Part shown: positions 16,257 through 22,927 of the stretch, one piece after another | How positions within the stretch are numbered: position 1 is the first letter of the stretch | How the letters are laid out: every line of letters starts with the position of its first letter | Origin: a bacterium | GTDB lineage: Bacteria; Chloroflexota; Dormibacteria; Aeolococcales; Bog-877 | Reading direction: 5' to 3' | Assembly: GCA_021809895.1 (NCBI GenBank) | Contig: JAJZJU010000006.1 | Coordinates: forward strand, 1 to 48,561 | DNA: 48,561 bases | Made by a program: the position numbers and the translations under genes | Notes under the pieces: model-generated | What the model was told of the DNA's origin: nothing | The model's database searches: none | Seen by the model: the letters and a program-made list of their open reading frames with translations, nothing else

Positions 16257-16609
16257 TCAGTCTGTTTCGGGCGGATGGCCGGGACTGGCCCTGGTTACCC
16301 ACACCCGTTTGGCACCAGGATCGACCGCATACCAGACCCGGCCGGCCCCAGTCACCTCCAGCTGCCACTGCTCCAGCGCTTGGCCCCCAACAAGTCGAGA
16401 GCCGAGGGGTCGCCCCGGAGGCGATGCTGGCGGCGGGGATTCGTTGGCGTCATCGGCCGTAATAGCAAGGTGTCGTAAGCGGTTCGGGTCGGCCCAGGGG
16501 CTTGTTGGCACAACGCTTCCCAACCCGTGGCGGCTGCGGTCTCCGCGAACCGCAGCTGCCATTCGCCCGGGGCGGAAGGGGGCGCTACTCGGTCTCCCCT
16601 CTTGGGCAC
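16257..16609 (-). pseudogene. frameshifted toxin of a type II toxin-antitoxin pair
   Basis: Two overlapping frames join to give one recognisable toxin. The first, from a GTG at 16609, reads PPSAPGEWQLRFAETAAATGWEALC and later NPRRQHRLRGDPSA; the second continues LEQWQLEVTGAGRVWYAVD and TRASPGHPPETD. Together they match an actinobacterial toxin type with a REG/WYxxD-like RelE fold, in which the C-terminal half carries the WQxEVTGxGRxWY core. The frame is lost between about 16385 and 16420, so the full toxin cannot be made unless the ribosome slips. The start is 2 nt after the antitoxin stop. Confidence 0.75.
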
Positions 16610-16611
16610 CG

Positions 16612-17073
16612 CTACCGTGCGCTCGGAGCCGGGACCGGACCACCATCACCTGGCAGAGGGCGGCGGAGGTCAGCGGCCAGAGCGGGGTCAGCGTAGATGG
16701 CAGCTGTCGCCTTCCAGTCTGCGAGCACGGCGACTAAAGGGGCCAACACACCTACTTCGGCGGCCGCGCGAGCCGTCTGCACGAAGTCGACGAGGAAAGC
16801 CTCACGCTCCGGGCCGGGCAGGAGGGCGGGCCAGGCCAACTCCGCTGTCAGGGCTGTTAGCAGTTGCTCGTGCGCCGGGCCGTCCAGGACATCACCGAGG
16901 AGCCGGGCGACTAGGGCTACCCCTTCTCCGCCTTGTTGGCTGCGAGACTCCAGGGAGAGCCGGAGGGCAGGGCCCCCCCGTCGGTGCAGCACCACATCGC
17001 GGTGCTCGACCGCGTCCATCACGGCGTGGGGATCCCGCAGGAACTTTGTGAGCGTGGCCTCAGCTGTCACCAT
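16612..17073 (-). CDS. Phd-like antitoxin
   Basis: A 153-residue protein whose N-terminus reads like a Phd/YefM-type DNA-binding antitoxin: TLTKFLRDPHAVMDAVEHRDVVLHRRGGPALRLSLESR. The longer helical C-terminal part (ALLPGPEREAFLVDFVQTARAAAEVG) is typical of the actinobacterial variant paired with the toxin type downstream. It would bind and neutralise the toxin and repress its own promoter. A -10 element TATGAT ends exactly 6 nt before the ATG. Because the toxin is frameshifted, the antitoxin may now act alone, for example against related toxins elsewhere. Confidence 0.75.
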   Translation of the reverse strand: MVTAEATLTKFLRDPHAVMDAVEHRDVVLHRRGGPALRLSLESRSQQGGEGVALVARLLGDVLDGPAHEQLLTALTAELAWPALLPGPEREAFLVDFVQTARAAAEVGVLAPLVAVLADWKATAAIYADPALAADLRRPLPGDGGPVPAPSAR

Positions 17074-17079
17074 TCGGCA

Positions 17080-17085
17080 ATCATA
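17080..17085 (-). promoter_or_regulatory. -10 element of the Phd-like antitoxin gene
   Basis: On the minus strand TATGAT is followed by TGCCGA and then the ATG at 17073, a 6-nt gap. This is a leaderless-type start. Confidence 0.6.
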
Positions 17086-17310
17086 TCTGATGAACAGCAG
17101 ACGAAACTGGACGGGACGCGGATTCCGGGTTCTGCCAGTACAACGGGAAGCGACGACTCCCCAATCTCAAGATTGAAGTCGTGCTCAACCTGGCGAATGG
17201 GGCTGTCGCTCGCCATGGACAAAGGGGATGCCTGCCGTGTTCACGTCCCAATGACCCCCGCTCGTCGGACACTCAGAAAGAGTGAGCGATATCTCCTGCA
17301 GCCGACCAAG

Positions 17311-17316
17311 TACTCT
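17311..17316 (+). promoter_or_regulatory. -10 element of hicB
   Basis: TACTCT is followed by CAGCTC and the GTG start at 17323, again a 6-nt gap. It supports the short 75-residue HicB start over the longer open frame. Confidence 0.6.
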
Positions 17317-17322
17317 CAGCTC

Positions 17323-17550
17323 GTGGCCGTACCGACCGTAGCTCGCCTGCTGACCGCCGCCGTGACCAGTGAGGGCGACTGGTACGTGGCTCGTTGCCTG
17401 GAGGTTGAGGTCGCCAGCCAGGGCAGGACCGTGGAGAAGGCCCTCGCCAACCTCAAAGAGGCGCTCGAGCTGTACTTTGAGGACGTCCCGGCGGCTCCGC
17501 CGACGGATCCCCCGCTGGTCACCCAGATAGAGGTCCGCGTCCCGGCGTGA
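17323..17550 (+). CDS. hicB: HicB-like antitoxin
   Basis: A 75-residue protein with the partial RNase H-like fold of HicB antitoxins: VARLLTAAVTSEGDWYVARCLEVEVASQGRTVEKALANLKEALELYFED. It would bind the HicA toxin made from the next gene and block it. The frame is open for another 390 nt upstream but that part is not protein-like; I chose the GTG at 17323 because a -10 hexamer ends 6 nt before it. The stop overlaps the hicA GTG (GTGA). Antitoxin-first order is common for this variant. Confidence 0.88.
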   Translation: MAVPTVARLLTAAVTSEGDWYVARCLEVEVASQGRTVEKALANLKEALELYFEDVPAAPPTDPPLVTQIEVRVPA

Positions 17551-17807
17551 GCCCCAGTTCCCCAGTGGTGTCCGGCCGCTCTCTGATGGCGGCGCTGGAG
17601 AGGGCCGGGTTTGAACGGCGCGGCCAGCGTGGCAGCCACCTCAAACTCCGCCACCCGGACAGCGGTAGGACCGTGATCGTCCCTCTCCACACTGAACTCG
17701 CACCCGGCACGCTGGCCTCCATCTGCCGCCAGGCCGGGTGGGCACTCCCAGAGCTCCAACAGCATCTGTCGCGCCGGCGGCGAGAGCGTCCATCCCCCGA
17801 ACGCTGA
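17547..17807 (+). CDS. hicA: HicA-like mRNA-interferase toxin
   Basis: An 86-residue toxin of the dsRNA-binding-fold HicA family, which cleaves mRNA independently of ribosomes. The core reads SGRSLMAALERAGFERRGQRGSHLKLRHP, with the catalytic histidine in GSHLKLRH, and then IVPLHTELAPGTLASICRQAG, the end of the fold. The C-terminal SRRRRERPSPER is a basic extension. All expected parts are present, so the pair with HicB appears intact. The GTG start overlaps the hicB stop. Confidence 0.88.
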   Translation: MSPSSPVVSGRSLMAALERAGFERRGQRGSHLKLRHPDSGRTVIVPLHTELAPGTLASICRQAGWALPELQQHLSRRRRERPSPER

Positions 17808-18049
17808 CCCTGCGGAGCCGTCCGGCGCGCCGCCTGCGAGGGATGCCGCCGGCTCACTATCGCCGACGGTCGAGCAGTTGGCCAGGTTGCGCTTGGCCTT
17901 GTGCCGGTCCCTGACCCCTGCGGTGTAGGGCGCGAAGGCCGCCGCCGCCACTGCCCCGCTGCCTCGGCGATCCCCCGGGCGAGGGGGTCCAGGGCCGCCT
18001 CCGACAGTCGCCGGGGTCTCCTGGGCACCCTTGGATGGTAGCCCAAGAG
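17808..18049. other. gene-less stretch before a MITE-like element
   Basis: No convincing gene is seen. Several frames on the minus strand are open but give arginine- and proline-rich low-complexity products. This may be decayed coding DNA within the accessory island. Confidence 0.4.
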
Positions 18050-18198
18050 TGTCCGATAAGTGGGGGTTTGGAGGTATCCATTTAAGCGGAGTACGCACTG
18101 TATGTTGTGGTTGGTATGGACTCCTTAGCCCCACATCTTGGTGTCTTCCAGCGTCTCGTCCGGCTAGATGGATACCCCCAAGTGGGGGTTATCGGACA
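18050..18198. mobile_element. 149-bp MITE-like element with terminal inverted repeats
   Basis: The ends are TGTCCGATAA at left and its exact complement TTATCGGACA at right, and inside them GTATCCAT (18074-18081) and ATGGATAC (18168-18175) are also complementary, giving about 32-bp terminal inverted repeats. The middle of each end does not pair: AAGTGGGGGTT occurs in the same direction at 18058-18068 and 18180-18190. No gene fits inside, and I could not see a clear target duplication. It looks like a non-autonomous transposable element. Confidence 0.65.
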
Positions 18199-18230
18199 GT
18201 GGAGAGCAGACCTCAGGCAGCGATGGCCAC

Positions 18231-18824
18231 CTAAGACGTCAGCGACGCGAGCGGCACCTTCAGCGCAGCGGCCAGGTCTGCGAAGAAGCTCCAGGCATGG
18301 CCGTGGAGGTCGATCCAGCCGGGGTAGCTCACGATGAATGGAGCTCCTTCCTCTGATGAGCCTGGTCCGTTGCTTCCCTTGATTAAGAACAAGGTCCCAC
18401 AGGGCAAGGATGGGGTGCCGACCAGCGTCGCGACACGCCGTTGTTCATGGAAGAAGGTGATGATGTAGCCGTTCAGCACGGTGGACTGGAGAGTCGTGAT
18501 GAAGTTGCAACTCACGGGTGGAGTGCTGCACGCAGAGGCCATTAGGTGTTCGGTTAGAAGCGGATCACGGATGCTGCGCTTGAAAGGCGACAGGTTCTTC
18601 AGAGGAAAGCCCGTGGCGCGGGCATCACTCGTGGGCTCGCGCTGGACCGTTACCGTCTGGGGCATGGCAAGGCCTCTGCAGGGGCCCGGCCAGGCGATCA
18701 GTGATGTCTGGTTGGTGGACCCCGAATGCTTCCCTCCGCTCCCTGGCAGCGCACAGGAACTCGCAAGGAGCGTGATCGTCCCCAAGCCGACCACAAGGGC
18801 CACGCGACTACCCAGGTAGGTCAA
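18231..18824 (-). CDS. predicted lipoprotein, unknown function
   Basis: A 197-residue protein beginning with a lipoprotein signal: a hydrophobic stretch VALVVGLGTITLLASSC ending in a lipobox (LASSC at about residue 24), followed by a small-residue linker. The mature part has several cysteines (GPCRG, ACSTPPVSC, LPCGT) that could form disulfides outside the cell. I do not recognise the family. The TTG start at 18824 is chosen because AGGAG lies 8-9 nt upstream and the signal peptide begins right there; the longer open frame adds a non-conserved leader. It sits alone in the accessory island. Confidence 0.65.
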   Translation of the reverse strand: MTYLGSRVALVVGLGTITLLASSCALPGSGGKHSGSTNQTSLIAWPGPCRGLAMPQTVTVQREPTSDARATGFPLKNLSPFKRSIRDPLLTEHLMASACSTPPVSCNFITTLQSTVLNGYIITFFHEQRRVATLVGTPSLPCGTLFLIKGSNGPGSSEEGAPFIVSYPGWIDLHGHAWSFFADLAAALKVPLASLTS

Positions 18825-19262
18825 TGACGACGCTCCTGTTGCGGGTATCCCCTGAGGCAGGGCCCCGACCGCTTCGCAGGCCCGTTCCTGTCTGCAACGC
18901 GGGGTCCTCTCCATTCGTTTCTCCGCTCCGTCCTGTGGCACCCTACTCCTCCGCCCCGCCTCTACCCCATCCCTTGCTCCCTGCCCTCATGCCTCGCCTC
19001 GAACGCGTTTCCAGAGATTCACCCACCTCTCGCGACCAGACCTGACGCACCGTGGGTGCTGATCCATCCGGATCGCCGCGCCGTACGCCAGGGGTCATCC
19101 AGGAGAGATGACGAGCCCTCCCCCGACCGCGAGTTGGAGACCTCCACGGTCGACGCTGATCTGTCCAGCTTGACGTCCCGCTCCTTATCGGCGTACACAG
19201 CAGCCACCGGGAGCGGCCGCCGGCCACCTTCCACCATGCCGCTGGGTAGCGTCTCCGCAACT
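18825..19262. other. gene-less stretch downstream of the tnpB remnant
   Basis: No convincing gene is seen on either strand. This is the 3' flank of the tnpB remnant, where a guide-like RNA and the right end of such an element would normally lie. I could not identify either. Confidence 0.35.
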
Positions 19263-20258
19263 CTAAGCGACTCTAAGCGGGGCGTAGCCGAGCGCCTTGG
19301 GACCGAAGTCGTCACGAGGGACGACCGTGGTGGCATGGACGTCGCGGTGGAAGCCGCGCCTGAGGGACACCCATCTGGGACGGTGCCCAGGTGGGGTCGA
19401 GCAGGGTTGCGCATTGGTGTCCTGGCCGGGTGCCGAGATGACACCGACCTGGGGAGCACCCCCCTCCGGACGCTGACCGTTGACCGCGGCTGCCGCGGGC
19501 GGGGAGAGGACCCGGCGTCGCAAGGGCACCGGGTGGGCGTGTGGTCTGGTCGTTGGGCCTAGCTGGGACCGGCGGCGCAGGCAGCGCGCCACCTGGGAGT
19601 CGTGGGCTTGGTGGATCGCCAGATGCCCGGTCCGGCGATCCTGGTGGACAGCCGGCTGGGAGCTGAGGCCCCGAGCGCAGATGCGCTGCGCGGCGGCATG
19701 GTCCCGGTCCGCGGAGAGTCCGCAATGCGAGCAGTGGGCCCAGTGATAGCCACTGCGCAGTCGCTCAGGGGAGGTGTAGTGCCGCAGCCGGCCCAGTGAT
19801 AGCCACTGCGCAGTCGCTCAGGGGAGGTGTAGTGCCGCAGCCGGCGCCCGCACCGCGGGCAGATGGCTGAGGTGCCCCGCGCAGGGACGGTGACCACCGC
19901 GCAGCCGGCCTTGGCGCCGAGGTGGCGCAGGGCGTCCTGGAACTGGCCGCGAACGGAAGCTGAGATGCGGGCATTGACCTTGCGGCCCAGGGCCGGCTCC
20001 AGGGTGGCCAGCTCCTCCACATAGATGACGCTGGCACCCACGCAGATGGCCTGGTCTACAGCCCAGCGCGCGGCCGACCAGGCGATCCCATGTCCCAGCT
20101 GGCGTGGCGGGCTAAGAGGGCCTGGTGGTGAGCGTGCAGGATGGTCAGCTTGGCATCCAGGGGATATGGTCCCCACTCGCCGCGCAACCTCTCCAGGTGG
20201 GAGATCTTCCGGCGCAGGCGATGCCACTTGGCGATGGCTCCCCCGGCGTCGAAGCGCA
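19263..20258 (-). pseudogene. IS607-type TnpB remnant, frameshifted
   Basis: Pieces of a TnpB RNA-guided nuclease can be read in different frames: FDAGGAIAKWHRLRRKISHLERLRGEWG, then ARWAVDQAICVGASVIYVEELATLEPALG (the RuvC-II glutamate is in VEEL), then the zinc finger CPRCGRRLRHYTSPERLRSGYHWA, and CGLSADRDHAAA (the last RuvC aspartate), followed by a low-complexity tail. The N-terminus up to the first RuvC aspartate is missing, one frameshift lies near 20095, and a 53-bp tandem duplication breaks the zinc finger. It is dead as a nuclease. It was probably the partner of the tnpA remnant at 21818-22133. Confidence 0.75.
19738..19843. repeat. 53-bp perfect tandem duplication
   Basis: Positions 19738-19790 are repeated exactly at 19791-19843. 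Because 53 is not a multiple of 3, it shifts the frame inside the tnpB zinc-finger region. The perfect identity suggests a recent event. Confidence 0.9.
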
Positions 20259-20281
20259 GGGGTATCCCATCGCTTAGAGCA

Positions 20282-20305
20282 CGCACGAATAGGGCAGAGG
20301 AAGGG
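20282..20305 (+). repeat. left terminal inverted repeat of the IS5-like element
   Basis: This 24-bp sequence is the exact complement of 21774-21797 and lies 166 bp beyond the transposase stop. Confidence 0.85.
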
Positions 20306-20471
20306 TGGTCAGTGGGAGCGGGTCGCGGGAGGATGGAGGCGCGGTGTCGCGGCGGCGACGTGCTGGAGGTGATGGTCGGCAGTGGCGGGGCCACTGGAGG
20401 CGAAGAGCGGCTGTCAAGGCGGACCTGAAGCCAGACTTGAGGGGATCGGTGGATAGTCGTCAAGGGCTGGG

Positions 20472-21305
20472 TCAGCGGTTCCAGCGATCCGCCCATAGGA
20501 AGAGCTTGACCACCAGGATGAGGGTGGCCGCGCCGGCCAACATGGCCAGGCGATGGAGGGTGCGGCGGTCAGTGCTGCGGCGCAGCTGGCCGAAGTTGGT
20601 GAACCAGGAGTTGGTGCGTTCCACCGGCCAGCGCTCGCCCATGGGGAGGAGCTTTCTGGCCTTGGCTTGCCCCTTCTTGCGCTTCAGAGAGATGACCACG
20701 TCGGTGAGGCCGTGGGCAGCGCACACCGCGCGCACTATCTGGTCGTCATAGCCACGGTCGAGATGGAGAGTCTCGATATCGAAGAGGAGGCCGCGTTGGG
20801 CTACGGCGTCGAGGGTGGGCGGGAGCAGGAGGCAATCGTTGCGGTTGGCGGCATCGATTGCCCAGCCGACGGGGACCCCGTTGTGTTCGGTGGCGATTGA
20901 CCATTTCCAGCCAGCCTTGCCGCGGTCGGTGGGATTGGGGCCGGTTCCCTCGCCACCACAAGGGGCCTTCTGCAAGCTGCCGTCGATGGCGACCTCGGAG
21001 AAGTCGAGGCCGATGATCCGGTCGTAGCCGCGCAGCGCTTCTTCGAAGACAGCATCGAAGAGGCCGTGCTGGAGCCAGAGATCTCGCCGGGAACGCAAGG
21101 TGGTGGCACTGCCTTTGCCGAGACGCCCGGTGGTGGACCAGGAGCAGCCGGTGACCAGACGGAAGACGATGGCCTCGAAGCAGTCCCGGTCGGGAATCCG
21201 GGGCCGGTGACAGTGCAGGGGATGGCGGTCTTGGGGAAGGGGAGGCAACCGGGCCGAGAAGGCGGCCCAGGCGGCGTCGAGCACTCGTTTGTCCAGTGCC
21301 TGCAT
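20472..21305 (-). CDS. IS5-family DDE transposase
   Basis: A 277-residue transposase with an apparently complete catalytic triad: the first aspartate in VAIDGSLQKAP, the second in LHLDRGYDDQIV and the glutamate in WPVERTNSWFTNFGQLRRS. The N-terminal part (RDCFEAIVFRLVTGCSW) is the usual IS5/DUF4096-like helix-turn-helix region. It would cut and join the ends of its own element. The ATG at 21305 precedes the first conserved residues; a longer frame upstream runs through the intergenic palindrome. Nothing suggests a frameshift, so the element may still be mobile. Confidence 0.9.
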   Translation of the reverse strand: MQALDKRVLDAAWAAFSARLPPLPQDRHPLHCHRPRIPDRDCFEAIVFRLVTGCSWSTTGRLGKGSATTLRSRRDLWLQHGLFDAVFEEALRGYDRIIGLDFSEVAIDGSLQKAPCGGEGTGPNPTDRGKAGWKWSIATEHNGVPVGWAIDAANRNDCLLLPPTLDAVAQRGLLFDIETLHLDRGYDDQIVRAVCAAHGLTDVVISLKRKKGQAKARKLLPMGERWPVERTNSWFTNFGQLRRSTDRRTLHRLAMLAGAATLILVVKLFLWADRWNR

Positions 21306-21328
21306 ACCTCTGCCCAGCTCCGGGTGCT

Positions 21329-21357
21329 GCTGTCCGGCGTAGTATACGCCGGACAGC
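21329..21357. promoter_or_regulatory. 13-bp-arm palindrome between divergent IS genes
   Basis: GCTGTCCGGCGTA and TACGCCGGACAGC pair perfectly around a 3-nt GTA. The palindrome lies between the transposase start at 21305 and the divergent small gene at 21370, so it could be an operator or transposase-binding site controlling both. Confidence 0.5.
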
Positions 21358-21369
21358 ACGGAGGGTAGC

Positions 21370-21759
21370 ATGAGTGACCATGAGGAGATGCCTCCGGTGA
21401 GACCGACCAAGGCGCAACGAACGGCCAAAGCGCGGCTCGTCAAAGAACTCGGCGAGGCGGACTTTGCCCTTCCAGGCTCACTGGTCGTGGAGTCCCAGCG
21501 CTGCGGCAAGCCCAGTTGCGCATGTCACCACGACCCACCCAAGCTCCACGGTCCCTACGCACGCTGGACTCGCAAGGTCGACAACAAGACAGTCACCCGT
21601 CTGCTCACCCCCGAGGAGGTCGCCGAGTACCGACCGCTGTTCGAGAGCGCCAAGCGCCTCAGGAGGCTCCTCGCTGACCTCCAGCAGCTGACCATGGAGA
21701 TCGTGGACGCACCTTCAAGCCCACCTCCCCGCCGCCGGTCTCGGGCCGACCGCGTCTGA
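21370..21759 (+). CDS. DUF6788-like transposon accessory protein
   Basis: A 129-residue basic protein. The core SLVVESQRCGKPSCACHHDPPKLHGPYARWTRKVDNKTVTRLLT matches what I know of the DUF6788 family, including the CGKPxCxCH cysteine-histidine cluster that may bind zinc. Members are often found beside transposases in high-GC bacteria, but their job is unknown. It is inside the terminal inverted repeats of the element and divergent from the transposase across a palindrome. Confidence 0.75.
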   Translation: MSDHEEMPPVRPTKAQRTAKARLVKELGEADFALPGSLVVESQRCGKPSCACHHDPPKLHGPYARWTRKVDNKTVTRLLTPEEVAEYRPLFESAKRLRRLLADLQQLTMEIVDAPSSPPPRRRSRADRV

Positions 21760-21773
21760 TCTCAGATGCCCGC

Positions 21774-21797
21774 CCCTTCCTCTGCCCTATTCGTGCG
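21774..21797 (-). repeat. right terminal inverted repeat of the IS5-like element
   Basis: This is the exact complement of 20282-20305. It lies 15 bp after the stop of the DUF6788-like gene. Confidence 0.85.
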
Positions 21798-21817
21798 CGC
21801 GCTTAGGGTTGAGACCC

Positions 21818-22133
21818 GAAGCAACGCGTCGCTCGCGCTCAGGCCCACTTTGTAGCCATTGGCGGTGGCGTAGGCGACCAGGCGCTCCTGTTGGCGGGCC
21901 AGGGTGTCCATCTCCTCCTGCTTCTTGGTGCTCACCCGGGCGTAGATCCCGCAGGTTCACCCGGCGTCGGAGCCTCTGCCAATGAGCGCCTCGAGGTCCG
22001 AAAGCCGGTAGCGGCGCTGGCCGCTCGGCATCCGCACCGGCACGAGGACGCCACTGCGGTCCCATGCCCGCAACGTCTGCGGATGCACTCCGAGCAGGGC
22101 GGAAGCCTTCTTCATCGACAACAGCGTATCCAT
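21818..22133 (-). pseudogene. IS607-type serine recombinase TnpA remnant
   Basis: The first part is a MerR-like helix-turn-helix (MKKASALLGVHPQTLRAWDRSG, then PSGQRRYRLSDLEALIG), the hallmark of IS607 recombinases. A TGA at 21957-21959 interrupts the gene in frame, and right after it the resolvase domain continues in the same frame: GIYARVSTKKQEEMDTLARQQERLVAYATANGY, with the active serine in ARVSTKKQ. The rest is lost where the IS5-like element begins. The single nonsense codon plus truncation make it inactive. Confidence 0.75.
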
Positions 22134-22201
22134 CAGCTCAATTACAAGAGCTACTCCAAACATTCATGAGCGATGTGGTAGCTGCTACCAACCTCCAACC
22201 A

Positions 22202-22927
22202 TCAACGGAAGCCGTAGAGGCCCTCGTGAAAGTCGCCAGTCGTGGACCAGCGCTGGATGACCCTGTCGACCACCTCGTCGTCGATGACTTCCGCCCCGTA
22301 CTGGCGGGCGTTGCCCTCGACCGCCTCCAGAACCTGGCCCTTGACGAAGTCCGGGACCCGTTCGAAGCGCCTGAGCGCGGCATCTGTCCAGGGCAGCCCG
22401 TCGCGATGGCGGTCCTGAATTCGATGGGAGACCTCGCCCCACATCTGGTATTTCACCTCCATGATTTCGGGGGTGATGGTGGTCCCCAGTGCGTGCTTGT
22501 GGGCGGTCCATTCGACCCGCCAACGCGTCAGCTCACGGCAGAACTCGGGCACCTCGGCCAGCCTCTGCTCAGCCTCCGGCGTCCATGTGAACTGGGGCAG
22601 GTTGCCCCGGTCGCTGAGGGGGTGCCCGTAGCCAAGCTTCTTGCCCAGGCTCTGTATGAACTCGCTGCGGATCTCGTCAACGCCCTTGCGCTGGGCGCGC
22701 TGCTCGGCGGCCCGGAGCGCCATCTCCTGGGCTCGTTCGGGGGCCAGATGGCTGCGCTGCGCACCCTCCTTGGCTCTCCTCATGGCTTCGATGTGTGCTT
22801 CCATGTCCCAGCCGGCCGAGGCCAAGTCGTGTGGCACCGGACACTGGTCGGCTGGTTGGGGGCGACCTGAGTCGTCAGCCACGCCGGGGAAGGGGCACCT
22901 CGCACCCTCTTGGTCAGTCAAGCCCAT
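22202..22927 (-). CDS. protein with two PCP_red domains
   Basis: A 241-residue protein with two copies of the small domain found at the C-terminus of light-independent protochlorophyllide reductase subunit B: FTWTPEAEQRLAEVPEF (about residues 113-160) and LPWTDAALRRFERVPDF with AEVIDDEVVDRVIQRW (about 178-227). The N-terminus has CPFPG and CPVPHD and a charged helix. No chlorophyll synthesis gene is near, so this is probably one of the stand-alone PCP_red proteins of unknown function in non-phototrophs. Its ATG lies inside the 3' end of the marR gene (14-nt overlap), so the two are co-translated. Confidence 0.75.
   Translation of the reverse strand: MGLTDQEGARCPFPGVADDSGRPQPADQCPVPHDLASAGWDMEAHIEAMRRAKEGAQRSHLAPERAQEMALRAAEQRAQRKGVDEIRSEFIQSLGKKLGYGHPLSDRGNLPQFTWTPEAEQRLAEVPEFCRELTRWRVEWTAHKHALGTTITPEIMEVKYQMWGEVSHRIQDRHRDGLPWTDAALRRFERVPDFVKGQVLEAVEGNARQYGAEVIDDEVVDRVIQRWSTTGDFHEGLYGFR

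Larger units (their letters stand above)
20259..21817. mobile_element. IS5-like element with 24-bp perfect terminal inverted repeats
   Basis: Positions 20282-20305 and 21774-21797 are perfect 24-bp inverted copies containing GAATAGGGCAGAGGAAGGG, and similarity continues imperfectly outward to about 20259 and 21817. Between them lie a DDE transposase on the minus strand and a divergent DUF6788-type gene. The element separates an IS607 tnpA remnant on the right from its tnpB remnant on the left, so it appears to be inserted in that element, with loss of the sequence between. Exact outer ends and target duplication could not be fixed by eye. Confidence 0.7.

Noticed and set aside
19738-19843. 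Possible CRISPR-type repeat
   Set aside because: There are just two adjoining copies without spacers; it is a tandem duplication inside a pseudogene.
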